DNA of 64,000 nt, from the NCBI GenBank assembly GCA_934747385.1, contig CAKVGK010000002.1, positions 310,001-374,000 of the forward strand, in the 5' to 3' direction. The position numbers and the translations under genes were made by a program. The notes under the pieces are model-generated. The model made no database searches. It had not been told where the DNA came from and worked only from the letters and a program-made list of their open reading frames with translations. Positions within the stretch are counted from its first letter, which is position 1; every line of letters starts with the position of its first letter. Of the stretch, positions 8,015 through 16,683 are shown piece after piece. The DNA comes from an uncultured Clostridia bacterium (lineage in GTDB: Bacteria > Bacillota > Clostridia > Christensenellales > UBA1242).

Positions 8015-8863
8015 CTAATCGCTTTTTAACAACGCTTTTAAAATTGTAACATTTTTAACACTAAAATTATAATTTTCAGCAGAAGTTTCTCCTATTTTAA
8101 CGGCTTTATTCTTACCATGATAATCACTCCCCGCAGACAGTAGTAAATCATATTTGTCTGCAAGTTTTTTTATCATTTCTATTTCTTGATAGTTGTATAG
8201 TGAATAAAAACATTCTAAAGCATTTAAACCGCAAGTTTTTAAAAAGGCAATCCTTTTTTCAACAATTTCTATTGGAACTCTTTTTTCACCTACTCCACCT
8301 AGTGGATGAGCAAGACAAGTTACTATTTTTTCTTCTGACAACACTTTAACTACTTTGCTTGTAGAAATTTTTAAATCTGGCAGTTTGTGATACAGGTATT
8401 TGCTAATTGCTTCTTGAATTGTGTTTGCATAACCTAATTTAATTAAAATATTTGCTATCAAAACTTTATTTGGATTACTACTTGAAGAAATTTGTTTTAA
8501 AAATTTATCTGGAAGAATAATGTTAAAATCCTCTTTTAAATGTTGTAACCTATAATCTATTCGTTTTAATCTTGATTCGTGTATCTCTTTAATCAATTCA
8601 TTTAGTGCTTTATTGTTCAAATCATACCCGTAAGCTAGCAAATGTACATTACCATCCTCATCTTTAGTCGAAAACTCTATTCCATTAATAAAAGTGATCT
8701 TTTTGTTTTTGAATTTTTTTACAACATTACAGCAGCCCTCAATAGTATCATGGTCTGTTAACGCCATAATTTTAATATGTTTTTTTATGTTTTTTCTTAT
8801 AATTTTAATTGGATCCTCTGATCCGTCCGAATAAATACTGTGTTGATGTAAATCTATTTCCAT
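8015..8863 (-). CDS. PHP-domain phosphoesterase (RNase AM/YciV-like)
   Basis: Metal-dependent phosphoesterase. The PHP metal ligands are visible in order: DLHQHSIYSDGS (start), LTDHDT (about residue 36), NGIEFS, CLAHPLG and SAGSDYHG near the C-terminus. Length 282 matches the YciV/TrpH group, whose members are nucleoside 3',5'-bisphosphate phosphatases or 5'-3' exonucleases on short RNA. The gene is last in a run of three AT-rich minus-strand genes behind ftsZ (spacing 27 bp to the upstream unknown). Shine-Dalgarno AAGGGA. Exact substrate inferred only from family. Confidence 0.85.
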   Translation of the reverse strand: MEIDLHQHSIYSDGSEDPIKIIRKNIKKHIKIMALTDHDTIEGCCNVVKKFKNKKITFINGIEFSTKDEDGNVHLLAYGYDLNNKALNELIKEIHESRLKRIDYRLQHLKEDFNIILPDKFLKQISSSSNPNKVLIANILIKLGYANTIQEAISKYLYHKLPDLKISTSKVVKVLSEEKIVTCLAHPLGGVGEKRVPIEIVEKRIAFLKTCGLNALECFYSLYNYQEIEMIKKLADKYDLLLSAGSDYHGKNKAVKIGETSAENYNFSVKNVTILKALLKSD

Positions 8864-8890
8864 ATCTTTCCCTTACCATTGAAATTAAGT

Positions 8891-9370
8891 CTAATCTTGA
8901 TCCAAAGATAAATCATTGTTTTCCATTCTGTTTAATTCTTGTTCAAATTTAGAAAAAATCGAATTTGGAATATCCAATTTAACAATAGCATCACATTCTT
9001 TTATTTGCTTGTTTTTTAATTTTTGATTTAAAGATTTTAAATCCTCCAAATTATATTTTTCAAAAACTATAAAAGCATCTTTGTTAGCCATCACAAATTG
9101 AAAGAACTGAAAACTTGGTAAATTTTTCCAGTTTGAAACAATGTTGGTTTTTAGATGAATTTGATTAACCTTGTCATTATAATTTTTGATTTTGGATAAA
9201 ACATTTTCACTCAATGAAAAATCAAAATTTTCCGACCCAATATTTTTAACAAAATTCAAATCGCTTTCAATTGTATGCAAAAAATATTCAATAAACACAT
9301 TAAATTCATTAACTTTTGCTTTAGTTAAAATTTTTCTTGCATTAGAATACAATCTTTCATTCTTCATCAT
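8891..9370 (-). CDS. Unknown 160 aa protein of the zeta-like module
   Basis: A helical, lysine- and asparagine-rich protein with no signal peptide or transmembrane helix and no motif I recognise. The start is set at the ATG at 9370 because a strong Shine-Dalgarno AAGGAAGGA overlaps the stop codon of the upstream zeta-like gene; a longer in-frame start at 9388 would lie inside that gene. The tight junction means it is translated together with the kinase. An antitoxin or partner role is conceivable from position only; known epsilon antitoxins usually precede zeta. Confidence 0.65.
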   Translation of the reverse strand: MMKNERLYSNARKILTKAKVNEFNVFIEYFLHTIESDLNFVKNIGSENFDFSLSENVLSKIKNYNDKVNQIHLKTNIVSNWKNLPSFQFFQFVMANKDAFIVFEKYNLEDLKSLNQKLKNKQIKECDAIVKLDIPNSIFSKFEQELNRMENNDLSLDQD

Positions 9371-9380
9371 AATTCCTTCC

Positions 9381-10646
9381 TTACTCATTATTTATAATCG
9401 ACTCAACCCCAACATTTGTATGTTGTTCAATTATATGGGCCATATTATTAATTGCTTCAATATATTTTTCATCATTCAAAATTTGAGTGCAATTTTTACT
9501 TACCATTTTTTCATCAAATTTCATTCCTGGCACACGATATGTAACAGCAGGACTCATTATTTTTGTTGACAATTGATTTGTTAGTTTCATTAACATTTCT
9601 TTATCTTTTTTAGACAAACCCTGGCTTTTCAAATAGTTAATGTCAACATCATTCTTTTTAAGTTGTTGCATCAACAAATTTGTCACTTGTTTTTTTATCT
9701 CTTTATTTATGCTCTGTCCTTGTTGGAAATATTCTAACAACTCCTCATTTGAATGAGCATGCAAAGAAAGTGAAATCATTTCTTGCGGTGGCATTCTCAT
9801 TCCAAGACTTTCGGCAGAAAGGTCAGAATTATAACTTTTGCAAATATCTAGCTTTTCTGCACAATTGTTAATTAAATAAAGATAAGTCATTAATGGTTTG
9901 TTACCACATTCTTCTAACGCTTCATATTCAACCAACCTAGGAATTTCATTCTTTGCTATTTTCTTTAAACACCTATTGGAATTACGGACTTGACAAACTT
10001 TTATATCTGCATGAACCAAACTTACATTAATTCTGCTTGCTGTTTTTGAGTATTTATCAATTAATTTTTCCATTTTTTCGGGATTATCGCCTATTTTTTC
10101 TTGAATAAAATTAATTTTATTTTCTAATAATGCTCCAATCATATAGTTTTTCATCACAACACCAGACATAGCATGCATTAATGGATGATTTATATTTACA
10201 TTATAATGCTTTGCCAATTGCTCTTTTATCCAATCTTGATCTGCATGATAGGCACCTTCATTCTGTTTTATAGATTCAATAATTGTAGACTTGCCTGCTG
10301 CTGGTGGACCTAAAACAAATGAAACAGATCCATCTTTTCCTATTGCTGGATTATCTAATTGTTCTTGAACGACTCTTGAAACTAAATTTTTGGCGAATTC
10401 TTCAAATTCTTTATTTATATTTGGAGAAGTATTATTTGAATGCGAAAGAATAGCTTTGGCCAAGTGGTCAAATTCTTGTTCTTTTTTAGAATCTACAGAA
10501 GACAATATTTCTTTTGTTCTATTTTCAGCTTTAACTTTAGTTTCGTTATAGAATTGCTCAATTTCTTCTATTGTTTTTGAGTTTGAAGAACTAGCAGCAA
10601 TCCAACAATCAGGTGGTTGCAAACCATTCAAATAATTATTATCCAA
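9381..10646 (-). CDS. Zeta-toxin-like P-loop kinase, 421 aa
   Basis: Residues about 105-260 form a P-loop kinase domain with Walker A GPPAAGKST (113-121), followed by HADQDWIKEQL where zeta toxins have their substrate-contacting Asp segment, and later VSLVHADIKVCQVRNSNR, which resembles the zeta lid/arginine region. Known zeta toxins phosphorylate UDP-GlcNAc and block wall synthesis. Flanking N- and C-terminal helical regions are unassigned, so this is longer than plasmid zeta (about 290). The start is TTG at 10646 with Shine-Dalgarno GAGGTGA; it lies 51 bp after ftsZ with no terminator seen. Toxicity is not demonstrated by sequence. Confidence 0.7.
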   Translation of the reverse strand: MDNNYLNGLQPPDCWIAASSSNSKTIEEIEQFYNETKVKAENRTKEILSSVDSKKEQEFDHLAKAILSHSNNTSPNINKEFEEFAKNLVSRVVQEQLDNPAIGKDGSVSFVLGPPAAGKSTIIESIKQNEGAYHADQDWIKEQLAKHYNVNINHPLMHAMSGVVMKNYMIGALLENKINFIQEKIGDNPEKMEKLIDKYSKTASRINVSLVHADIKVCQVRNSNRCLKKIAKNEIPRLVEYEALEECGNKPLMTYLYLINNCAEKLDICKSYNSDLSAESLGMRMPPQEMISLSLHAHSNEELLEYFQQGQSINKEIKKQVTNLLMQQLKKNDVDINYLKSQGLSKKDKEMLMKLTNQLSTKIMSPAVTYRVPGMKFDEKMVSKNCTQILNDEKYIEAINNMAHIIEQHTNVGVESIINNE

Positions 10647-10697
10647 TTTGTCACCTCAACAAGGCATATTTTATTCGTCTTATAACAATGTATATAA

Positions 10698-11855
10698 TTA
10701 TTTTTTGAGTTTGCGGAGGAAAGGAGGCAAATCGTCGTCGGTCAAGAATGGTGTTTTGGCTTTAATTGAAATATCTTCCACTTCATCGGCTGGTTGAACG
10801 GGATGTTCTTCCTGTTGCTCTGGTTGTGGAGCTTCTTCTGGTTTTACTGGCTCAGTAAAAGCGCGAATGTTTGCGCTATTATCTTTAAATTCTGGAAGTT
10901 CTGACTGTTGATTTTTGTCGCCAAAGCCTGTGGCAATAACTGTAATTTCTGTTTCGCCTGTAGTATCGTTATTAATTCTAGCACCGAAAATAATGTTACA
11001 ATCTTTATCTGCAACGTCACGCACAAGGTCAACCGCTTCATAAACTTCGCTCAAAGTAAGGTCTCTGCCTCCAGTGATATTAATCAAAATACCTGTTGCT
11101 CCCTCAATGCTGGTTTCCAAAAGTTGGCTTGTAACCGCTTGACGAACCGCCTCAATTGTTTTATTTGCGCCTCTGCCTTTGCCAATACCCATGTGAGCAA
11201 TGCCTTTGTCACGCATAATGGTTGAAACGTCGGCAAAGTCCAAGTTGATTAAGCCTGGAACAGAAATAAGTTCGCTTACACCTTGAATTGCTTGACGCAA
11301 AACGTCATCTGCATAGCGGAAAGAATCAAGGAATGAAACGTCCTTTTTCAAAATTGTGTACAATTTTTCGTTTGGAATAACAACCAAACTATCTACATAT
11401 TTACGAAGTTCCTCAATAGCCTTGTCTGCATTTCTTGCTCGGGTTGGGGCTTCAAACTTGAATGGTTTTGTTATAACACCAATGGTTAAAATGCCCATTT
11501 CCTTTGCAAGGCGAGCAATAACTGGAGCTGCGCCACTGCCTGTGCCACCGCCAAGTCCTGCCGTGATGAACAACAAGTCCGTGTCTTGAAGCATGCGTTT
11601 AAGGTCTTCAACGCTCTCTTCTGCTGCCTCACGTCCGCGGTCTGGATTTGCGCCTGCACCAAGCCCTTTTGTTAATGTTTTGCCAATTTGAATTGTTTCA
11701 TCTGCACGAGACATGTTCAAATCTTGTTGGTCAGTGTTAACTGCAACAAAGTAAGCGCCGGTGATGCCCGCGTTTACCATACGATTAACTGCATTGTTGC
11801 CGCCGCCGCCAACACCAACAACTTTAATTTTACAAATGTTATTAGATAAATCCAT
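10698..11855 (-). CDS. ftsZ: Cell division GTPase FtsZ
   Basis: Tubulin-like GTPase that forms the division ring. It has the N-terminal VVGVGGGGNNAVNRM, the GTP signature GGGTGSG at residues 102-108 and the T7 loop NLDFADV. After a Pro/Glu-rich linker (about 320-365) the C-terminal peptide DDLPPFLRKLKK matches the conserved FtsA/SepF-binding tail. 385 residues is typical. Shine-Dalgarno AGGGGA; it lies 14 bp after the ftsA-like gene and is co-transcribed from the promoter at 13005-13033. Confidence 0.99.
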   Translation of the reverse strand: MDLSNNICKIKVVGVGGGGNNAVNRMVNAGITGAYFVAVNTDQQDLNMSRADETIQIGKTLTKGLGAGANPDRGREAAEESVEDLKRMLQDTDLLFITAGLGGGTGSGAAPVIARLAKEMGILTIGVITKPFKFEAPTRARNADKAIEELRKYVDSLVVIPNEKLYTILKKDVSFLDSFRYADDVLRQAIQGVSELISVPGLINLDFADVSTIMRDKGIAHMGIGKGRGANKTIEAVRQAVTSQLLETSIEGATGILINITGGRDLTLSEVYEAVDLVRDVADKDCNIIFGARINNDTTGETEITVIATGFGDKNQQSELPEFKDNSANIRAFTEPVKPEEAPQPEQQEEHPVQPADEVEDISIKAKTPFLTDDDLPPFLRKLKK

Positions 11856-11869
11856 AGTTCCCCTACCTT

Positions 11870-12979
11870 TTAAATCAACATATCGTTCAAAGTTACTAAG
11901 CCTTGAATTGAAGTTTGCAATTTATCTTTTGAAGTGTCGAATTGATTTTTGTAAATATTCACTTCCATTCCCGTTTGCTGCTTTAAAATGGTTTTAACGC
12001 CTTTAAAGTTTGCAATGCCGTCGCCTGTTAAATACAAGTCGTAATTTTTAAAAATTGGGTCAATAGCCAAAATTTCGCCAATGATTTTTGCCAAATTTTC
12101 AAGCCTACTTTTAACAATTTGATTTGTCATGCTAATTGGTGCTTTTATGCAACTATCATGCACTTTTGTTTCGTAATATTCGTTTCGTTCAGGTTCTATT
12201 GTTAAAATGATTTTTCGCTTTATAAGTTCGGCATCTTTAAAACTCATGCCAAGCAATTGCATTATGTCGCTTGAAATGTGACCGCCGCCCATTGAAAACG
12301 AACTAAGAAGTGCCAAGCCTTCGCCTTTAAGCACAGCAACGCTTGTTGTTATGTGACCAACGTCAACGACTGCAATTGGTTGAGTTGTTTCGTTATCTTG
12401 ACTGCACTTTATTGCCTGCCCCAAGGCTGAACAAATAAAGTCCACATTAGTTATGCCAAGTTTTGATAGTTTGCCTGTCATCAACTCAATAAACGAAGTT
12501 TTTGCCAATATGTAACTTGCATCAACAACCAAACTTGAAGTTTTTTTGCCAACTGGTTGCATGGTTGTTGCATTGTCGTCCAACATATATTGCATTGGGC
12601 TAAAATTGATAACGCGATAATCCATGCTGTCCCCAAATTGAGAGTTGTTTTCAAACAAATTTGAAATGTCGTGATTTGTTATTTTATGAGGCTGAATGAA
12701 CTTGCGCGAAATACGCTTGCAAACGCACATACAGAACTCACTTGGCACGCCCACCACAATTGAATGAACTGAAGTGCGCAATTTTGAAGTTGAAGCAGAA
12801 ATTAATTCGCTCAAATTCAATTCCAAATCGTTAGGTGACAAAAATTCGCCGTCCATAAAGCCATCATACAAAACTGTTGCTTTGTCAACAATTTTGCTGC
12901 CGCGCTTGCCCTTGACGGTTGCAACCAAAACCAATTTTGATGAACCAACTTCTAACAAAAAGTTTAACTTGCTTCGCAC
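11870..12979 (-). CDS. ftsA: FtsA-like actin-family protein, short form
   Basis: Actin-fold protein expected to tether FtsZ. Residues 1-190 include an SHS2-type insert; the phosphate-2 loop VVDVGHITTSVAV is at about 200. The phosphate-1 motif reads LEVGSSKL, with Glu where FtsA normally has Asp, and the adenosine motif is TGDGIANFKG rather than TGGG. The protein ends at residue 369 (VTLNDMLI) without the basic amphipathic membrane helix found at the FtsA C-terminus. The start is GTG at 12979 behind GGGGG. The position before ftsZ supports FtsA; the motifs suggest a diverged version. Confidence 0.82.
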   Translation of the reverse strand: MRSKLNFLLEVGSSKLVLVATVKGKRGSKIVDKATVLYDGFMDGEFLSPNDLELNLSELISASTSKLRTSVHSIVVGVPSEFCMCVCKRISRKFIQPHKITNHDISNLFENNSQFGDSMDYRVINFSPMQYMLDDNATTMQPVGKKTSSLVVDASYILAKTSFIELMTGKLSKLGITNVDFICSALGQAIKCSQDNETTQPIAVVDVGHITTSVAVLKGEGLALLSSFSMGGGHISSDIMQLLGMSFKDAELIKRKIILTIEPERNEYYETKVHDSCIKAPISMTNQIVKSRLENLAKIIGEILAIDPIFKNYDLYLTGDGIANFKGVKTILKQQTGMEVNIYKNQFDTSKDKLQTSIQGLVTLNDMLI

Positions 12980-13004
12980 ATTGCCCCCAAATTTTGTTTA
13001 TATA

Positions 13005-13033
13005 ATTATATAAAAACTTAAAATAGTAGTCAA
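13005..13033 (-). promoter_or_regulatory. Strong promoter of ftsA-ftsZ
   Basis: TTGACT (13028-13033), 17 bp, perfect TATAAT (13005-13010) on the minus strand, just upstream of the ftsA-like start and downstream of a terminator, so ftsAZ is an independent unit. Confidence 0.8.
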
Positions 13034-13069
13034 ATATTTTAACTTGAAACAATTCGAATTTTAGTTTAA

Positions 13070-13106
13070 AATTTATTAAAAAAATAAAGCACCACAATAT
13101 GTGGTG
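13070..13106 (-). terminator. Terminator after ftsQ
   Basis: CACCAC/GTGGTG stem (13090-13106) followed on minus by a T-rich tract; it separates murA-ftsQ from ftsA-ftsZ. Confidence 0.65.
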
Positions 13107-13182
13107 TTATTTTAAAATTAAATACACAAGTCGATTTGGTCGATCAATCAAAAATGTCACTAAATGTTGAAAAATTTGACTT

Positions 13183-13998
13183 CTAGTCGTTTGGCAGGTA
13201 TGCGTAAGTGTTGTTGTGTTTGATAACAATTTTGCCCTTAGTTTTGTCGGTCAATTTGTCAAAAGCGGCAAAGCAAATGTTCAATTTTGTGCCCAAATCA
13301 GTTTCTGGATTTGCAATTTGCATTGTAACGCCTTGGTGTGTTATAAGTATTAAATTTGTGTAAGCAACTGCGTTGTTCCCGTCCTCGGTTAAAGCATGAG
13401 CTTTTTCAAATTTGATGGTTTTAACCAGTGCACACATGTCTGCCCTTTCAACATATCTGCCAGAAACCATAACGTTGGTGTACATTCCTACAAAGAATTT
13501 GTAACATATGTCCGCGTAGGTTTTGTTCATGAAATCACACTTTTTTGTGTTGCTGGTGATGCCAATGTCTGTTTCAATTTTAATTAAATTTGTTGGTTCG
13601 CTTTCAGTTGTTTTGGCAAATATGCGCATAACTTTTAAGTCTTCGTCCATGCAATAAATTGTGTTTTGATATTCTGCATAGAACATTTCAACGCGCTCTC
13701 TTACCTTGATTTCAATGCGCATAACAGAAGTTGTTTTTATTTGAACAACCTTAATTTCTGCGTAAGTTTGCTCTATGTTGTCAATAGCGGACTGCTTGTC
13801 CACCATAAAAATGCTGCCGCCCATTTTGAGTTTGGAAGCATTTAGAATGTCTTCTTTTGTGACTGAAATAGTTGAGCCCTCTGGCAATGCAATGTTAATG
13901 TCCGCTTGGCGTAGGCGAAAAACAGCACCGAATAAAACTATAATCAGTGCCAAAATTGACAATAAAATTGAAGTTGTGATTATTGATTTTTTTGTCAT
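13183..13998 (-). CDS. ftsQ: Cell division protein FtsQ/DivIB
   Basis: Bitopic divisome protein that bridges FtsL/FtsB-type partners to septal synthesis. A short cytoplasmic tail is followed by one transmembrane helix (about residues 8-28) and an extracytoplasmic part starting with a POTRA-like segment (TISVTKEDILNASKLKMGGSIFMVD) and an FtsQ-type stretch with IEIKVRERVEMFYAEYQ and DEDLKVMRIF. 271 residues is normal. The start codon overlaps the murA stop (ATGA). Confidence 0.85.
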   Translation of the reverse strand: MTKKSIITTSILLSILALIIVLFGAVFRLRQADINIALPEGSTISVTKEDILNASKLKMGGSIFMVDKQSAIDNIEQTYAEIKVVQIKTTSVMRIEIKVRERVEMFYAEYQNTIYCMDEDLKVMRIFAKTTESEPTNLIKIETDIGITSNTKKCDFMNKTYADICYKFFVGMYTNVMVSGRYVERADMCALVKTIKFEKAHALTEDGNNAVAYTNLILITHQGVTMQIANPETDLGTKLNICFAAFDKLTDKTKGKIVIKHNNTYAYLPND

Positions 13999-15248
13999 AC
14001 TCGTTTTATGTTTGCACCAAGCGAAGCAAGGTTTTGCTCAAAATTCTCGTACCCGCGCTCAATAAAGCCTATGTTAGAAACTTCTGTTGCACCTTTTGCC
14101 CCCAAACCTGCCAAAACCAGTGACGCGCCGCCACGCAAATCTTGTGCAATCAGTTTTGCACCGCACAATTTCCAACCAACAACACTTGCAAATTTGTTGT
14201 TTATAAGCGACACTATTGCGCCCATTTTTCGCAATTCTGGCGCAATTAAAAAGCGGTTTTCAAAAACATTTTCATGCACCAAAGTTTCACCTTTTGCAAG
14301 GCAAGACAAAACCAACATTTGAGATTGCAAATCGGTTGGAAAATCTGGATAATACCCTGTGGAAATTTCGCCACAAGTTGAAAGAGAGCCTTCTCTTGAT
14401 ATGGTTATTATATCATTTTCAATTTTAATTTGACAACCAATTCGCTTTAATTTTTCAATTAAATTTTGGTTTTGCTCTGGAACAGCGTTTGTAAGTGTTA
14501 TTTTTCCGCCACAAATTGCCGTTGCAATCATGTATGTTCCTGCAACAATTCGGTCGCCAATTGGTGTATATTGCGTAGATTTTAATTCATCTACCCCTAA
14601 TATTGTAATTTTGCTTGTGCCTGCACCTGAAATTTTTGCACCCATTTTGTTTAGGAAATTGCACAGGTCAACAATCTCAGGCTCACGTGCAACATTAATT
14701 AAAACTGTTTTACCTTTTGTTAAACATGCAAATTGGATTAAATTTTCAGTTGCCCCAACGCTTGGAATTTTGAGTTTAATTCTTGCAGCATGCGTTTTGC
14801 TTGCGTCAAAAAATATTGCCTCACCCAACTCCACGATTTTAACACCCATTTGCTTTAAACCTGACAGATGAATGTCAATTGGACGCGCACCTATTTTGCA
14901 ACCTCCTGGTTGGGTTATTGTTGCCGTTTTAAAGCGTGCCAACATGCTGCCAAGCAAAAATATTGAGGAACGCATGGTTTTCATTAACGCAAAATCCATT
15001 TGGCTGTTGTCCGCGTTTTTTGCGTCCAATTTTAAGGTCTTTTCGGTTTGAATTATGTCAACCTTTAACTCTTTTAAAATTGAAAGCATGTTGTTTAAAT
15101 CGGTGATGTGAGGGTAGTTTTTAATCTCAACCACCCCACTTGCCATTATGCTTGCAGCCAAAATTGGAAGAGTTGCATTTTTGCTTGTTTGCACCCTGAG
15201 TTTGCCAAAAAGCGGGTTTCCGCCTTGAATTATATATTTGCTTGTCAT
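13995..15248 (-). CDS. murA: UDP-N-acetylglucosamine 1-carboxyvinyltransferase MurA
   Basis: First committed enzyme of peptidoglycan synthesis: it transfers enolpyruvate from PEP to UDP-GlcNAc in the cytoplasm. The substrate-binding SKN motif is at 22-24 and the catalytic loop GGCKIGARPIDIH carries Cys117, the fosfomycin target, so the enzyme looks fosfomycin-sensitive by this residue. 417 residues is standard. No good Shine-Dalgarno precedes the ATG. A terminator at 15338-15365 upstream means murA-ftsQ has its own promoter, although I cannot place one with confidence. Confidence 0.97.
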   Translation of the reverse strand: MTSKYIIQGGNPLFGKLRVQTSKNATLPILAASIMASGVVEIKNYPHITDLNNMLSILKELKVDIIQTEKTLKLDAKNADNSQMDFALMKTMRSSIFLLGSMLARFKTATITQPGGCKIGARPIDIHLSGLKQMGVKIVELGEAIFFDASKTHAARIKLKIPSVGATENLIQFACLTKGKTVLINVAREPEIVDLCNFLNKMGAKISGAGTSKITILGVDELKSTQYTPIGDRIVAGTYMIATAICGGKITLTNAVPEQNQNLIEKLKRIGCQIKIENDIITISREGSLSTCGEISTGYYPDFPTDLQSQMLVLSCLAKGETLVHENVFENRFLIAPELRKMGAIVSLINNKFASVVGWKLCGAKLIAQDLRGGASLVLAGLGAKGATEVSNIGFIERGYENFEQNLASLGANIKRV

Positions 15249-15570
15249 ATTTGTTTATATGATTTTGCAAGCAATATTGACTTTTGTTTTACTAAACTAA
15301 TATAATAAATTTTATTATTCATAATAACATATTAAATAAAAAAATGAGCAATTTGTTTGCCCATTAATTTTTAAAATTTATTGTTTATCACAATTTGTGA
15401 TATTGATGTTTTTATTTTAAGCCATTCTACTTCTGTTATTGTTTAATAATCGGCTTCGTAAACTAAATTATCTCTATTTTTACTATTTGTTTTATCATTT
15501 TGATTGAAACAAATCTAGTTTAGAATTTTATTAATTCTTTAAATTAATTAGTAAATATTACAAAATGGAT
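15249..15570. other. AT-rich spacer upstream of murA
   Basis: About 320 bp of very AT-rich DNA. Apart from the terminator at 15338-15365 I see no gene, no recognisable RNA and no clear promoter, though one for murA should lie here. Confidence 0.5.
15338..15365 (-). terminator. Terminator of the island gene upstream of murA
   Basis: On minus AATGGGCAA/TTGCTCATT (one G-U pair), loop ACAAA, then T-run. Confidence 0.7.
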
Positions 15571-15894
15571 TTATAACTCTTGCGAATATGGTTCACGATC
15601 TCTTGTACTTTTATCTTTTGAATTATCTTCATCAAAAACATCAGTTGAACCATCACTTCTTCTTTCATGCATGTGTGTTGTTTCTTCACTTCCAATAAAA
15701 TCATAATTATGAGCACCTGATTTGTGCAACGATTCATGTTCTGTCTGTGTTTCATCTCCAGTTTCTTTGTCTATTTCCGTTATATCTCTATATATATCAC
15801 AGCTACCATCATCATGTATATCTTTTGTTATAGTTTCTTTAATCGCAATTTTACCATCCTGTTGTATAATTGATTCTTCAATTTGTTTACTCAT
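15571..15894 (-). CDS. Acidic hydrophilic protein of unknown function, 107 aa
   Basis: A charged, low-hydrophobicity protein (many Asp, Glu, Ser, Thr; several His) with no signal peptide or membrane helix. It looks largely disordered, with a DGS motif repeated (DDGSCDIYRDIT and SDGSTDVFDED), which hints at an internal duplication. An excellent Shine-Dalgarno AAAGGAGAAA precedes the ATG at 15894, so I believe it is expressed. It lies about 50 bp after the ftsW relic and is the last gene of the cargo region between ftsW and murA. No family recognised. Confidence 0.65.
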   Translation of the reverse strand: MSKQIEESIIQQDGKIAIKETITKDIHDDGSCDIYRDITEIDKETGDETQTEHESLHKSGAHNYDFIGSEETTHMHERRSDGSTDVFDEDNSKDKSTRDREPYSQEL

Positions 15895-15946
15895 ATTTTC
15901 TCCTTTTGTATTTTTATACTATACTAAATTTTGCAAAATGTCAATA

Positions 15947-16045
15947 CTATTTAACAACTTTCTTGTTTCGCCTATCAACATTAAAAACCACGCCGATTGC
16001 GCTCATAAAGACAAGCAAACTGGTTGAGCCAGCGAGGATGCCTGC
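15947..16045 (-). pseudogene. Relic of the ftsW 3' end
   Basis: The minus strand encodes 32 residues ending in a stop, including AGSTSLLVFMSAIGVV, NVDR and a basic tail KKVVK. This matches the last residues of the intact FtsW (17564-18673), with mostly conservative or synonymous differences in DNA. No upstream part of ftsW is present. It is therefore a duplicated, diverged 3' end left 1.6 kb downstream of the real gene end, on the other side of the kinase and acetyltransferase genes. Confidence 0.85.
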
Positions 16046-16139
16046 ATTTTTTTAATTAACGACAAACAAACCTATGGAAAAAACCTAGGTTTAGCAAATT
16101 ATTATATGTGCAAAAAGTTGGGACAATTTTAAGCAACAT

Positions 16140-16574
16140 TTAAATCTTCTTTTCCCATCTGCACATTTCTTTGCCCGCTGCATTGATTTCTGTTTTGATT
16201 AATGCAAAGCCTAATTTTTTATGCAAATTTTTGCTTGCAATATTTGTTTTTCCACAAGATGAGATTATAGTTGAATAACCTCGCTTTTTGGCTTCTGCGG
16301 CTGCAAGATTAAACGCATGTGTTGCAATGCCTTTACCGCGAAATTCTTTTAAAATTTCAATGCCAAATGACAACTTTTTATCTTGTTTCTCGCTTAAAGT
16401 TATCAAACCCACCCTGTTATTGCCAAAATTTATACAAAAACCCAAATTATCTTGCCATAATTCAATGCGTTTTTCAACCTCGTCCAGCGTTGGATTTTTG
16501 AAAAATGACGCAAAATTATTCTTCACAAACCCTGCGTCTTCAACTTGAAATTTTGACAAACTAACCTTATTCAT
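16140..16574 (-). CDS. GNAT-family N-acetyltransferase
   Basis: Acetyl-CoA-dependent acetyltransferase of 144 residues. The acetyl-CoA loop reads EFRGKGIATHAFNLAAAEAKKRGY (motif A, with R/QxxGxG/A as RGKGIA) and is followed by the usual SSCGKTNIASKNLHKKLGF motif B. The substrate is unknown. It lies in the cargo island between ftsW and the ftsW relic, 109 bp behind the P-loop kinase gene and after that gene's terminator. No strong Shine-Dalgarno is visible before the ATG at 16574. Confidence 0.85.
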   Translation of the reverse strand: MNKVSLSKFQVEDAGFVKNNFASFFKNPTLDEVEKRIELWQDNLGFCINFGNNRVGLITLSEKQDKKLSFGIEILKEFRGKGIATHAFNLAAAEAKKRGYSTIISSCGKTNIASKNLHKKLGFALIKTEINAAGKEMCRWEKKI

Positions 16575-16645
16575 TGTTTTTATTTTAACATTTAAATTAA
16601 GATATGTAAACTATTAGGTTCAATATTTTAATTTTGCAATCACAA

Positions 16646-16669
16646 TAAAAAAGGGAGCAAATTTACTCC
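16646..16669 (-). terminator. Terminator after the P-loop kinase gene
   Basis: GGAGTA/TGCTCC-type stem (16654-16669, one G-U pair) followed on minus by TTTTTT. Confidence 0.6.
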
Positions 16670-16683
16670 GCTTCTTTATTTGT

